A stretch of DNA of 64,000 nt. It comes from Galbibacter pacificus. GTDB lineage: Bacteria; Bacteroidota; Bacteroidia; Flavobacteriales; Flavobacteriaceae. Location: the NCBI RefSeq assembly GCF_029603155.1, contig NZ_JAPMUA010000002.1, forward strand, positions 1-64,000, in the 5' to 3' direction. Under the pieces are notes generated by a model. The model saw nothing but the letters and a program-made list of their open reading frames with translations. It had not been told where the DNA came from and searched no databases. Every line of letters starts with the position of its first letter. Position 1 is the first letter of the stretch. Positions 52,209 through 62,455 of this stretch are shown piece after piece. The translations under genes were made by a program, and so were the position numbers.

Positions 52209-54119
52209 ATGAACAACGTTATTTCACATAGTTTATTTACAGATTTCGATATTGACCTTTTTAAAGCAGGGAAGCATTACAGGCTTTATGAAAAACTGGG
52301 TGCGCACCTTTTGGAGAAGGATGGTGTAAAAGGCTGTTATTTTGCCGTTTGGGCGCCAACGGCAAAATCGGTTTCTGTGATAGGCGATTTTAACTATTGG
52401 TTGGAAGGCGACCACCCGCTACAGGTAAGATGGGACGAATCTGGTATTTGGGAAGGTTTTATACCGGGCATAGAGCAAGGTACCAAATATAAATACAAGA
52501 TACATTCGCACAATCAGGATATTAAAACAGAGAAAGCCGATCCCTTTGCGTTTTTTTGCGAGCAGCCACCACAAACGGCCTCTATTGTTTGGGAAGCTAA
52601 GCATGATTGGAAAGACAATAAATGGATGGCCGCTAGAAAAGATACAAATGCGCTCGACAAACCATTTTCGGTATACGAAGTCCATTTGGGATCATGGCGA
52701 AGAAAAATAGAAGAATCCGGGCGCGCCCTTAATTATGTGGAACTGGCCAATGAACTGGTAAATTACCTAAAAGAAATGCACTTTACACATGTAGAGTTCA
52801 TGCCAATCATGGAATATCCATACGATCCTTCATGGGGGTACCAGCTAACCGGGTATTTTGCGCCAACTTCACGATTTGGTAAACCCGAAGACTTAATGCT
52901 CTTAATAGAAAGGCTTCATCAGGAAGGTATTGGTGTTATTTTGGATTGGGTTCCATCGCATTTTCCCGATGACGCGCATGGGTTGGGTTTTTTTGACGGG
53001 TCACATCTTTATGAACATCCCGACAAGAGGCGTGGGTATCACCCCGATTGGAAAAGCCTTATTTTTAACTATGGAAGGAACGAGGTACGCTCTTTTTTAA
53101 TCAGCAATGCCATTTTTTGGCTGGATAAATATCATATAGACGGACTGCGGGTCGATGCCGTGGCCTCGATGCTTTACCTTGATTACTCTAGAAAAGACGG
53201 CGAATGGGAACCTAATATATACGGCGGAAGGGAAAATCTGGAAGCTATTTCTTTTTTAAAGGAAATGAACGAAGCCGTTTATGGTAATTTTGAAGGTATA
53301 CAAACAATAGCTGAAGAATCCACTTCTTACCCAATGGTTTCTAAACCGGTTTATCTGGGCGGTCTTGGCTTTGGAATGAAGTGGATGATGGGCTGGATGC
53401 ACGATACCCTAGAATATTTTAAAAAGGAGTCGGTGCATAGACGTTACCACCAAAACGACATTACGTTTAGTATGACCTACGCATTTACCGAAAATTTCAT
53501 GCTGCCCTTAAGCCATGATGAGGTGGTACACGGAAAACAATCTCTCTATGGACGTATGCAGGGAGACGAATGGCAGCGTTTTGCCAACCTCCGATTACTT
53601 TATGGTTACATGTTTACACACCCCGGGGCCAATTTATTGTTTATGGGAGGGGAGTTTGGACAATCTTCTGAGTGGAACTTCCAAAACAGCCTCGATTGGC
53701 ACTTATTGCAATACGATGGACATAAAGGCGTACAAAACCTAGTGGCAGATTTAAACAAATTGTACAAAAAACAACCGGCCCTGCATGAAAAACAATTTAG
53801 TGCCGAAGGTTTTCAATGGATAAATTATGGAGATTCTGATAATTCTGTACTTTCATATATAAGAAAAGGGCATGATGCTGAAAATGATTTAATAATTGTT
53901 TGTAACTTTACGCCAGTTGTACGGGAAAACTATCGCATTGGAGTTCCAAGGAATGGAAAACTAAAGCAGATTTTCAATAGCGATTTTAAAAAATACCACG
54001 GAAGTCGCGTGAGCAACGCTAAAGAAGTTAAAATTGAAGCAGTTCCATACAACGGAAGGGAGTTTTCGGCAGCTATCATTCTACCGCCATTAGCTGTAAC
54101 CGTTTTCAACATTTTATAA
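52209..54119 (+). CDS. glgB: 1,4-alpha-glucan branching enzyme
   Basis: 636 aa. A CBM48 domain (VKGCYFAVWAPTAKSVSVIG, residues ~40-140) precedes the GH13 barrel: YPYDPSWGYQLTGYFAPTSR, the nucleophile in IDGLRVDAVASMLYLDYSR, the acid in IQTIAEESTSYP and LPLSHDEVVHGKQSL. GlgB introduces alpha-1,6 branches into the glucan made by GlgE. Spacing to maltokinase is 70 bp, so it may be co-transcribed. Confidence 0.97.
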   Translation: MNNVISHSLFTDFDIDLFKAGKHYRLYEKLGAHLLEKDGVKGCYFAVWAPTAKSVSVIGDFNYWLEGDHPLQVRWDESGIWEGFIPGIEQGTKYKYKIHSHNQDIKTEKADPFAFFCEQPPQTASIVWEAKHDWKDNKWMAARKDTNALDKPFSVYEVHLGSWRRKIEESGRALNYVELANELVNYLKEMHFTHVEFMPIMEYPYDPSWGYQLTGYFAPTSRFGKPEDLMLLIERLHQEGIGVILDWVPSHFPDDAHGLGFFDGSHLYEHPDKRRGYHPDWKSLIFNYGRNEVRSFLISNAIFWLDKYHIDGLRVDAVASMLYLDYSRKDGEWEPNIYGGRENLEAISFLKEMNEAVYGNFEGIQTIAEESTSYPMVSKPVYLGGLGFGMKWMMGWMHDTLEYFKKESVHRRYHQNDITFSMTYAFTENFMLPLSHDEVVHGKQSLYGRMQGDEWQRFANLRLLYGYMFTHPGANLLFMGGEFGQSSEWNFQNSLDWHLLQYDGHKGVQNLVADLNKLYKKQPALHEKQFSAEGFQWINYGDSDNSVLSYIRKGHDAENDLIIVCNFTPVVRENYRIGVPRNGKLKQIFNSDFKKYHGSRVSNAKEVKIEAVPYNGREFSAAIILPPLAVTVFNIL

Positions 54120-54181
54120 ACATCGATTTATTTATTGAACACAAATTAGTTTCTTTGTAAACTATTGAAAAAGAAATTATT

Positions 54182-56581
54182 ATGATTACCAATACTGAAC
54201 TTGAGTATAAAGGGAACCTATTTCCTGCCCAAATTATAGACCATAAAAAAGAAGTCGATAAAATAACGTTTTATACCCGGAATAATGTAGCATTGCAAAT
54301 TTCATTTTTAAGGGACAGCGTTTTGCGTTTCCGCTACGCGGTGGAACAGGATTTTGAGCCCGATTTTTCCTATGCAATTTCAGAAGATGCTACGTATGGA
54401 TACAACCATTTGGAAATTAAGGAAAACGACGACCATTTTGCCATGAAAACCTCAAAACTGGAAGTCAAGGTATCTAAAAAAGACCTTCGGTTGGCAATAT
54501 TAGACTTTGAAGGCAATATTTTAAATGAAGACGAACTGGGCTTTCATTGGGAAGAAAGTTACGAATTTGGGGGAAACATAGTGAAAATGAGTAAGTTCTC
54601 TCAGGAATCCGAAAGTTTTTACGGAATGGGCGATAAGCCCTCTCAATTAAACCTACGCGGAAAAAGAGTGCACAATTGGGCAACCGACCAATATGCGTTT
54701 GGTAAAGACCATAATCCGTTATACAAGGCGGTCCCTTTTTATATTGGGATGCACCATAGCATTGGCTACGGAATTTTTTTCGACAATACTTTTAAAACAC
54801 ATTTCGATTTCTGTCATGAACGGCGCAACATTACAAGTTTTTGGGCCGACGGGGGAGAGATGAACTATTACTTTATTTACGGGCCTACCATGCCCGAAGT
54901 GGTTGGGGGCTATACCGACCTAACAGGGAAACCAGAATTGCCGCCTTTATGGGTACTCGGGTTTCACCAATGCAAATGGAGTTATTACCCCGAAAGCAAA
55001 GTAAAAGAAATTGCCAATAAATTCAGGGACTTAAAAATACCCTGCGATGCTATTTATTTGGATATCGATTATATGGAAGGCTTTAGGTGTTTTACATGGA
55101 ACAAAGAATATTTCCCGGATCCCAAGCGTATGGTAAGCGAACTTGCCGAAGACGGTTTTAAAACAGTGGCGATTATCGACCCCGGGATTAAAATTGATAA
55201 AAATTACTGGGTATACAACGAAGCTGTTGAAAACGATTATTTCTGTAAAAGGGCCGATGGACCTTATATGAAAGGTAAAGTATGGCCGGGGGAATGTAAT
55301 TTCCCCGATTTTACAAATCCGAAAGTAAGGGAATGGTGGGCAGGACTTTATAAAGAATTGATTGCAGACATAGGAATAAAAGGTGTTTGGAACGACATGA
55401 ACGAACCTGCCGTGATGGAAGTGCCCGGAAAAACATTTCCGGACGATGTGCGCCATAATTACGACGGGCACCATTGCAGCCATAGGAAGGCACATAATAT
55501 TTACGGAATGCAAATGGCAAGGGCTACACATGAGGGCGTTAAAAAGTTTACGTTCCCCAAACGTCCTTTTGTAATAACAAGGTCGGCTTATTCGGGAACA
55601 CAGCGGTTTACCTCGTCATGGACCGGCGACAATGTGGCCACTTGGGAGCATTTATGGATTGCCAACGTGCAGGTACAGAGAATGTGCATGAGCGGGATGT
55701 CTTTTACCGGTACCGATATCGGGGGTTTTGCAGAGCAACCATCGGGAGAGCTTTTTGCCCGGTGGATTCAACTAGGAGTATTCCATCCGTTTTGTAGGGT
55801 CCATTCCAGCGGAGATCATGGAAGCCAGGAACCTTGGTCGTTTGATGAAGAAGTAACAAACATTACCCGGAAATTTATTGAGTTAAGATATCAGCTGCTT
55901 CCGTATTTATATACCATGTTCTACGAATATACAGAATACGGGATCCCCATGTTGAAATCTCTGGTATATTACGATCAAGAAGATACACATACCCATTACA
56001 GGAATGACGAGTTTATATTCGGGAACCAAATACTGGTTTGTCCTATTTTGGAGCCCAATTCCAAAGGAAGGCGGATGTACCTTCCGCAAGGAAACTGGTA
56101 TAATTTCTGGGGCGGGGAAATCACCAAAGGAGGAAAAGAATGTTGGGTGGAAGCAGATATTGATAAAATCCCGATTTTCATAAAAGAAGGCGCCATTATC
56201 CCGAAATATCCAGTACAGCAATATGTGGGCGAAAAAGAAATAGACAAGCTTACATTGGACATATATTATAAGTTGGGAAAAGAAGAATCGCAGGTTTTTG
56301 AAGATACCGGCGATGGTTTCGACTATAAAAAAGGAAGATATAGCTTACGGATGTTTAAACTGACCGGAAAAGAAAAAGAGCTCATCATTCAACAGTTTAA
56401 GGAAGGGAAATACGAAACCCCGTATGAGGTATTTAAAATCAATTTAATAGGATTGCCTTTCAAAGTAAAATCGGTTCAGGTAGACAACGTCGAAATTCCG
56501 TTACAAGACATCATCCTCAATGGCGATACAAACATGACAATAAAAAAAGATTTCACAGAACTTCATATTAAAGGATTATAA
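54182..56581 (+). CDS. GH31 alpha-glucosidase
   Basis: 799 aa without a signal peptide, so it should act in the cytoplasm. The N-terminal beta sandwich is followed by the GH31 barrel: PCDAIYLDIDYMEGFRCFTW, the nucleophile in GVWNDMNEPAVMEV, SSWTGDNVATWEHLWIA with the acid/base aspartate, and FCRVHSSGDHGSQEPWSF. It probably trims alpha-glucosidic ends of the polymer made by the upstream genes, or of imported maltodextrins, and can supply glucose. It is 62 bp behind glgB. Confidence 0.95.
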   Translation: MITNTELEYKGNLFPAQIIDHKKEVDKITFYTRNNVALQISFLRDSVLRFRYAVEQDFEPDFSYAISEDATYGYNHLEIKENDDHFAMKTSKLEVKVSKKDLRLAILDFEGNILNEDELGFHWEESYEFGGNIVKMSKFSQESESFYGMGDKPSQLNLRGKRVHNWATDQYAFGKDHNPLYKAVPFYIGMHHSIGYGIFFDNTFKTHFDFCHERRNITSFWADGGEMNYYFIYGPTMPEVVGGYTDLTGKPELPPLWVLGFHQCKWSYYPESKVKEIANKFRDLKIPCDAIYLDIDYMEGFRCFTWNKEYFPDPKRMVSELAEDGFKTVAIIDPGIKIDKNYWVYNEAVENDYFCKRADGPYMKGKVWPGECNFPDFTNPKVREWWAGLYKELIADIGIKGVWNDMNEPAVMEVPGKTFPDDVRHNYDGHHCSHRKAHNIYGMQMARATHEGVKKFTFPKRPFVITRSAYSGTQRFTSSWTGDNVATWEHLWIANVQVQRMCMSGMSFTGTDIGGFAEQPSGELFARWIQLGVFHPFCRVHSSGDHGSQEPWSFDEEVTNITRKFIELRYQLLPYLYTMFYEYTEYGIPMLKSLVYYDQEDTHTHYRNDEFIFGNQILVCPILEPNSKGRRMYLPQGNWYNFWGGEITKGGKECWVEADIDKIPIFIKEGAIIPKYPVQQYVGEKEIDKLTLDIYYKLGKEESQVFEDTGDGFDYKKGRYSLRMFKLTGKEKELIIQQFKEGKYETPYEVFKINLIGLPFKVKSVQVDNVEIPLQDIILNGDTNMTIKKDFTELHIKGL

Positions 56582-56643
56582 TATTTTGCTTAATTTAGTG
56601 TTGTAGGTATAACTTTGCATAAAGCAACAAATTAATATAAGAG

Positions 56644-57462
56644 ATGAGAAAATTTATTTCCGGATTAATATTTGCCGTTTTGGTAGTTTCTTGTTCAACA
56701 AACCCTTTTACGGGTAAAAGTACACTGAACTTCCAGTCGAACGATCAAATTTTTCCAACAGCATTTGCAGAATACGATCAGTTTTTAAAAGAACACAAAG
56801 TAATTACGGGCACGGCCGATGCCGAATCTATAAAACGCGTGGGGCAGCGAATAGCCAAGGCTGCTGAGCGTTGGTTCAATGCCAATGGTTACGAAGGATA
56901 TTTAAAAGATTACCGTTGGGAGTATAACTTGGTACAAGATGAAGCCGTAAACGCATGGTGCATGCCGGGTGGCAAAATAGTGTTTTATACGGGTATCTTG
57001 CCAATTACCAAAACCGATACTGGAATAGCAGTGGTAATGGGGCACGAGGTAGCGCACGCCTTGGCAAACCACGGGGCACAACGTATGAGCGCCGCAACAT
57101 TGCAACAATATGGTGCTTTGGCCGGAAATTTGGCCCTGGGAATGAGCGGCAGCAGTGCACAGACCATAGAACTTTTTAACCAAGCATATGGCATTGGCTC
57201 TCAAGTAGGGGTAATGCTCCCTTTTAGCAGAAGCCATGAATCTGAAGCCGATGCTATTGGATTGCGCTTAATGGCCATTGCCGGGTACAATCCAGAGGAG
57301 GCCGTAAAATTGTGGCAACGTATGAGTCAAATGGGAGGAGAGGCGCCACCGGAAATAATGAGCACCCACCCATCTAACGAAACAAGGATTCAAAATTTAA
57401 AGCAACTGGTGCCTGCGGCCAAGCAGGAAGCCGCTAAATTTGGCGTTACCTCTTTTGAATAA
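56644..57462 (+). CDS. M48-family metalloprotease, lipoprotein
   Basis: 272 aa. The lipobox VVS-C17 is followed by STNPFTGKSTLNF, as in LoiP/YggG-type proteases. The zinc motif HEVAH (in VVMGHEVAHALANHGAQRMS) and the downstream glutamate in RSHESEADAIGLRLMA complete the active site. Such enzymes degrade misfolded outer-membrane proteins. The C-terminus (STHPSNETRIQNL) is the typical ending of this group. Confidence 0.95.
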   Translation: MRKFISGLIFAVLVVSCSTNPFTGKSTLNFQSNDQIFPTAFAEYDQFLKEHKVITGTADAESIKRVGQRIAKAAERWFNANGYEGYLKDYRWEYNLVQDEAVNAWCMPGGKIVFYTGILPITKTDTGIAVVMGHEVAHALANHGAQRMSAATLQQYGALAGNLALGMSGSSAQTIELFNQAYGIGSQVGVMLPFSRSHESEADAIGLRLMAIAGYNPEEAVKLWQRMSQMGGEAPPEIMSTHPSNETRIQNLKQLVPAAKQEAAKFGVTSFE

Positions 57463-57475
57463 TGTTTTTTTAACC

Positions 57476-57535
57476 TTGGAAATTTTATATTTAAGTATAT
57501 TTGAAAGCAAGACATACAAACATGTCTTGCTTTTT
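57476..57535 (+). promoter_or_regulatory. Promoter of the MFS gene overlapping a terminator hairpin
   Basis: TTG (57476-57478) and TATATTTG (57496-57503) form a Bacteroidota-type promoter. Directly after it, AAAGCAAGACAT (57504-57515) and ATGTCTTGCTTT (57522-57533) form a 12-bp stem followed by T residues, which is a good terminator for the M48 gene and ends 13 bases before the MFS start codon. A transcript starting near 57510 would begin in the left arm of the hairpin, so its own hairpin would be incomplete. Confidence 0.55.
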
Positions 57536-57547
57536 AATTTTTAAAAT

Positions 57548-58849
57548 ATGGCAATACAACTACAAAAAGGAAGCAAAAAATTATTAAATGCATGGGCTTT
57601 TTACGATTGGGCCAACTCGGTATACACATTAACTATTGCTTCTTCAATTTTTCCAATATTTTACTCTGCGTTATTTGTTTCAGAAATAAAGAAGGTACAG
57701 GCTTTCGGAATGGACTTTAAAAGTACGGCTTTAATAACATTTGTAACGGCTTTTACTTTTTTGGTAGTCTCTTTTACATCGCCCATCTTGTCTGGAATTG
57801 CAGATTTTGCAGGCAATAAAAAAGGTTTTTTAAAGTTTTTTTGTTATATCGGAGGGATAGGGTGTATAGGTTTGTATTGGTTTAGCTTAGAACATATATA
57901 TCTTAGCATATTATTTTACTTTATGGGCCTAATAGGTTACTGGGGCAGTTTGGTGTTCTATAATTCTTATTTACCCGATATTGCTTACCCGGAACAACAA
58001 GATAAAATTAGCGCCAAAGGATTTTCATTAGGATATTTTGGAAGTGTTATTTTACTTATCATAAATCTGGTAATGGTAATGATTCCCGAAGATGGGGCCG
58101 CTAAAATACAGATGATGCGTTACTCGTTTATAACTGTAGGCCTGTGGTGGATATTATTTAGTCAATATACATTTTATTGGTTGCCAAAAGGAGTTTCTTC
58201 ACAAAACAAAGTCACTAAAAAAGTAATTTTTAACGGAATAAAGGAATTACAAAAGGTATGGAAAGCCCTTAAGCAAGATATAAGGCTTAAGCGATATTTG
58301 TATGCATTTTTTGTATTTAGTATGGCTGTTCAGACCATTATGTTGGTAGCAGTTTATTTTGGTGAAGAGGAAATTGAATGGGGAAGTAGTGAAGCTAAAA
58401 CAATGGGTTTAATAGGAAGTATTTTAATCATACAGATTATAGCTATTTTGGGGGCGTTTTTAACTTCAAGGGCATCTGCAAGATTTGGTAATATTCAAAC
58501 CTTAATATTTGTAAATGTTATTTGGATGGGCTTATGTTTTTATGCCTATTTTATGGAAACACCCATGGAATTTTATATAGCAGCTGCAATTGTGGGCTTG
58601 GTAATGGGTGGTATTCAAGCATTGGCGCGTTCTACATACTCTAAGTTTTTGCCCGAAACAAAAGATACAACATCATATTTTAGCTTTTTTGATGTTACCG
58701 AAAAAATAGGAATTGTAATTGGTATGTTGATTTATGGGACAATAGATCAAATTACCGGAAGTATGCGTAATTCTATTTTGTTCCTGTTTATTTTCTTTTT
58801 ATTAGGAATCGTGTTATTATTTCGGGTACCTAAGAAAAAATTGGATTAA
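57548..58849 (+). CDS. MFS transporter, UMF1/Atg22-like
   Basis: 433 aa with about 12 hydrophobic helices. The N-terminal LNAWAFYDWANSVYTLTIAS is the signature of the UMF1/Atg22 group. YNSYLPDIAYPEQQDKISAKGF and GGIQALARSTYSKFLPE are the conserved loops of the first and second halves. Fungal members export amino acids from the vacuole; bacterial substrates are not established. Convergent with the TetR gene. Confidence 0.9.
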   Translation: MAIQLQKGSKKLLNAWAFYDWANSVYTLTIASSIFPIFYSALFVSEIKKVQAFGMDFKSTALITFVTAFTFLVVSFTSPILSGIADFAGNKKGFLKFFCYIGGIGCIGLYWFSLEHIYLSILFYFMGLIGYWGSLVFYNSYLPDIAYPEQQDKISAKGFSLGYFGSVILLIINLVMVMIPEDGAAKIQMMRYSFITVGLWWILFSQYTFYWLPKGVSSQNKVTKKVIFNGIKELQKVWKALKQDIRLKRYLYAFFVFSMAVQTIMLVAVYFGEEEIEWGSSEAKTMGLIGSILIIQIIAILGAFLTSRASARFGNIQTLIFVNVIWMGLCFYAYFMETPMEFYIAAAIVGLVMGGIQALARSTYSKFLPETKDTTSYFSFFDVTEKIGIVIGMLIYGTIDQITGSMRNSILFLFIFFLLGIVLLFRVPKKKLD

Positions 58850-58905
58850 ATGTATAATAATTAAGGTAAATGAAGAAGCTAACATTTATTTTAGCCTCCC
58901 ATAAA

Positions 58906-59499
58906 CTACTTAAACCGTTGGTTAATGGTGTCTATAATTACGTTTAAACAATCGGTGGTGTAAGATTTGTCGTTCGTGGTCTGGCTCATGAATATGGCGC
59001 CCTGTATCAAACTAAAAAAGCGTTTTCCGTAAACATCCCCGGGGATGGTCTTGCGTATTTCACCGATAATTTTTCCCTTTTCGATTTCAGAAGCTATATA
59101 ACCCTCGATTTTATTAATGGCGTCCTGAACTTTTTCCAATAATTCCGGGTGCATGTTTTTGGCATCTACTGCGGTATTAATTATGGGGCACCCGCCAAAA
59201 TTGCTGGTAAAGTCGTAATAATTTTTATAAAACCTTACAAAATACATCAACCTTTCAAGTGGGGTATTTCCTTTTTCCATGTATTGCTCTATACGGGAAA
59301 GTATCATTGTTACATTGTAATCAAATGCATGTAATGAAAGCGTTTCCTTATTGTCGAAATTTCCATAAATGGCCCCTTTGGTAAGTCCGGTGGCTTTTGT
59401 AATGTCGCTCAAACTGGTAGCGGTATAGCCTTTTTTATTGAAAATGGGGGCAACGGTTTTAATTATAAATTGGGTAGTTTTTTCTGCTTTGGTTGTCAT
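58906..59499 (-). CDS. TetR/AcrR-family transcriptional repressor
   Basis: 197 aa from the ATG giving MTTKAEKTTQF; eight residues further upstream is possible. The helix-turn-helix is SLSDITKATGLTKGAIYGNFDNKETL (about residues 30-55), typical of TetR. The C-terminal ligand domain contains NFGGCPIINTAVDA, characteristic of the group with a conserved cysteine that may sense reactive electrophiles. The regulated genes are not evident: the neighbours are a convergent transporter and clpB. Confidence 0.92.
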   Translation of the reverse strand: MTTKAEKTTQFIIKTVAPIFNKKGYTATSLSDITKATGLTKGAIYGNFDNKETLSLHAFDYNVTMILSRIEQYMEKGNTPLERLMYFVRFYKNYYDFTSNFGGCPIINTAVDAKNMHPELLEKVQDAINKIEGYIASEIEKGKIIGEIRKTIPGDVYGKRFFSLIQGAIFMSQTTNDKSYTTDCLNVIIDTINQRFK

Positions 59500-59603
59500 T
59501 GCTTTTATGGGAATTATAATCAAATATAATAAAATAATACTGAAAGGTATGTTTTTTACGATGGCACGCTTTATTTATCTGTTTTGTAACATTATATAAT
59601 AAA

Positions 59604-59628
59604 ACACCCGTGATGAAAATCACGGGTG
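59604..59628 (-). terminator. Likely terminator of clpB
   Basis: CACCCGTGAT (59605-59614) and ATCACGGGTG (59619-59628) form a 10-bp stem with loop GAAA; on the minus strand TTTTATTAT follows. It lies ~160 bases past the clpB stop, so the message would have a long 3' untranslated region. Confidence 0.75.
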
Positions 59629-59785
59629 CCTTAACTAACCAACCAACTTAAAACTAAATAATTCTAAACGAACTACCTAACTTTAATCTTAAATATTATT
59701 ACTCACTAACCAAAGTGCTTATTATTCTACATAACATTCACCTGTTCAGTCGCTTAATGTTATATATTCTTACACGTTACAAGTG

Positions 59786-62392
59786 TTAATTTTCTATTAA
59801 ATCTGTTTGGTTCCTAAAAACCAGTTCCCCATCAAATTCATCCAGTAATATAATGCTGTCTGCATTTACTTTTCCGCTAAGGATTTCTTTGGATAAGTTG
59901 TTTAGCACTTCCTTCTGTATAACCCTTTTTACGGGCCTGGCTCCATATTGTGGATCGTACCCTATTTTAGAAAGATGCATAATTGCTTCTTCGGTTGCGT
60001 CCAGGGTAATGTTTTGCTTGGCGACCATTTTGGTAATGCCTTTAAGCTGAAGGCGTACAATATCCTTGATGTTTGCCTGTGTTAACGGTGTAAACATTAC
60101 AATATCGTCAATCCGGTTGATGAATTCCGGGCGCACGCTTTGTTTTAATAGCCCGAGCACTTCAACTTTAGCGGCTTCGGTTGCGCTTTCAATATCTTTG
60201 GTGGCTTCAAACTTTTCCTGGATGATATGGCTACCAATATTGCTGGTCATGATAATAATGGTGTTTTTAAAATCGGCCAGCCTACCTTTGTTATCGGTCA
60301 ACCTTCCTTCATCTAAAACCTGTAAAAGAATATTAAAAGTATCTGGGTGCGCTTTTTCAATTTCGTCGAGCAAAACTACCGAGTATGGTCTGCGGCGTAC
60401 CGCTTCAGTAAGTTGGCCGCCTTCGTCGTAACCTACATATCCCGGAGGTGCGCCCACCAACCTGCTTACCGAATGCCGTTCTTGGTACTCGCTCATATCG
60501 ATACGTGTCATGGCACTTTCATCGTCAAAAAGATATTCTGCCAACGCTTTGGCCAACTCGGTTTTACCAACACCCGTGGTCCCTAGAAAAAGGAAGGAGC
60601 CAATGGGCCTGTTTGCGTCCTGAAGCCCGGCACGACTTCTTCTAATGGCATCAGAAACCGATTGTATGGCTTCTTCCTGGCCAACAACTCTTTTGTGGAG
60701 CTCATCTTCTAGTTTTAAAAGTTTATCGCGTTCGCTTTGCAGCATTTTGGTTACGGGTATGCCCGTCCACTTGGCAACCACTTCGGCAATGTCGTCGTTG
60801 GTAACTTCTTCCTTTATTAAACTGCTGCCGTGAGACTGTTCTTCTTGAAGCTGTTTCTGGAGCGTTTCCAGTTTTTCTTGGGCTTCTTTTATCTTTCCGT
60901 AGCGTATTTCGGCTACTTTACCATAATCTCCGTCACGCTCGGCGCGTTCGGCTTCAATCTTAAAGTTTTCAATATTCTCTTTTGTAGTCTGTATATCGTC
61001 TACAATGTCTTTTTCGCTTTTCCATTTGGCAAAGGTTTCGTTCCTGTCTTCCTTAAGGTTGGCCAAATCGGCATTAAGGGATTTCAGTTTTGTTTCGTCG
61101 TTTTCCCTTTTTATGGCTTCGATTTCAATTTCAAGTTGCATGATTTTTCTATCAAGTACATCCAGTTCTTCTGGTTTAGAATTGATTTCCATTCGTAGTT
61201 TGGAAGCTGCTTCATCCATTAAGTCGATGGCCTTATCGGGCAAAAACCTGTTTGTGATATACCGTTGCGACAGTTCTACGGCGGCAATAATGGCCTCGTC
61301 TTTAATGCGGACTTTGTGGTGGGTTTCGTATTTTTCTTTAATCCCCCTTAAAATAGAAATCGCACTTTCGGTATCTGGTTCGTTTACCACTACTTTCTGG
61401 AACCTCCGTTCCAGGGCTTTGTCTTTTTCAAAATATTTTTGGTATTCGTCCAAGGTGGTTGCTCCAATGGCACGCAATTCCCCACGTGCCAGTGCCGGTT
61501 TTAAAATATTGGCGGCATCCATGGCTCCTTGGCCGCCCCCGGCGCCCACAAGCGTATGGATTTCATCAATAAAGAGTACGATATCCCCGTCTGAAGAAGT
61601 GACTTCTTTTATTACGGCTTTTAGACGCTCTTCAAACTCACCCTTGTATTTTGCGCCGGCAATAAGCGCGCCCATATCCAAAGAGAAAATCTGTTTGTCC
61701 TTTAAATTTTCAGGCACATCGCCTTGTATGATCCTATGTGCCAGACCTTCGGCAATAGCAGTTTTACCAACGCCTGGCTCGCCAACGAGCATGGGGTTGT
61801 TTTTGGTCCTTCTGGAAAGTATTTGCAATACACGGCGTATTTCTTCATCGCGGCCAATAACGGGGTCCAGTTTGCCGTCGTTGGCCAACTGGTTAAGGTT
61901 TTTGGCGTATTTGTTTAAAGAATTGTATGTGTCTTCTGCGCTTGCAGAAGTTACACGGTCTCCCTTACGGAGTTCTTCAATGGCCGCTTTTAATCCTTTT
62001 TCGGTAATGCCTTGGTCTTTTAAAATTTGGGCAATCTTGCTTTTGGATTTGAAAATGGCCAATAACAAATGCTCAACCGAAACAAACTCGTCGTTCATTT
62101 TCTTTGCAATGATACTTGCTTCGTTCAATGTTGCCCCTGCATCACGGGACAGCATAAGTTCTCCGCCTTCTACCTTGGAAAAACTATTTAAGGTACTGTC
62201 TAAAACCTGCTTGAGCAAGGGTACATTTACGTTTAGTTTTTTTAAGATGAAGGGAAGCACGTTCTCGTCAACATCAAACAAGGCTTTAAAAATATGCTCG
62301 TTCTCTATTTGTTGATGCCCATAACCCTGCGCAATTTGCTGGGCCTGTTGAATGGCTTCTTGAGATTTTATTGTAAAATTATTTAAGTTCAT
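59786..62392 (-). CDS. clpB: ATP-dependent chaperone ClpB
   Basis: 868 aa. The N-terminal repeat domain (1-145) precedes AAA-1 with Walker A GEPGVGKT (204-211) and GGGQGAMDAANILKPALARG. The coiled-coil middle domain (~400-530) is followed by AAA-2 with GTTGVGKTELAKAL and SEYQERHSVSRLVGAPPGYVG. No ClpP-binding loop (IGF/L) is expected in ClpB and none is evident. With DnaK it resolubilises aggregates. It is divergent from ytxJ, with palindromic operator-like repeats between them. Confidence 0.98.
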   Translation of the reverse strand: MNLNNFTIKSQEAIQQAQQIAQGYGHQQIENEHIFKALFDVDENVLPFILKKLNVNVPLLKQVLDSTLNSFSKVEGGELMLSRDAGATLNEASIIAKKMNDEFVSVEHLLLAIFKSKSKIAQILKDQGITEKGLKAAIEELRKGDRVTSASAEDTYNSLNKYAKNLNQLANDGKLDPVIGRDEEIRRVLQILSRRTKNNPMLVGEPGVGKTAIAEGLAHRIIQGDVPENLKDKQIFSLDMGALIAGAKYKGEFEERLKAVIKEVTSSDGDIVLFIDEIHTLVGAGGGQGAMDAANILKPALARGELRAIGATTLDEYQKYFEKDKALERRFQKVVVNEPDTESAISILRGIKEKYETHHKVRIKDEAIIAAVELSQRYITNRFLPDKAIDLMDEAASKLRMEINSKPEELDVLDRKIMQLEIEIEAIKRENDETKLKSLNADLANLKEDRNETFAKWKSEKDIVDDIQTTKENIENFKIEAERAERDGDYGKVAEIRYGKIKEAQEKLETLQKQLQEEQSHGSSLIKEEVTNDDIAEVVAKWTGIPVTKMLQSERDKLLKLEDELHKRVVGQEEAIQSVSDAIRRSRAGLQDANRPIGSFLFLGTTGVGKTELAKALAEYLFDDESAMTRIDMSEYQERHSVSRLVGAPPGYVGYDEGGQLTEAVRRRPYSVVLLDEIEKAHPDTFNILLQVLDEGRLTDNKGRLADFKNTIIIMTSNIGSHIIQEKFEATKDIESATEAAKVEVLGLLKQSVRPEFINRIDDIVMFTPLTQANIKDIVRLQLKGITKMVAKQNITLDATEEAIMHLSKIGYDPQYGARPVKRVIQKEVLNNLSKEILSGKVNADSIILLDEFDGELVFRNQTDLIEN

Positions 62393-62455
62393 ATGTATTT
62401 TTGTATGTTAATTACTTTTCTTTGTTTTAGCAATTTGCGTTCCGATTTCAATAAC

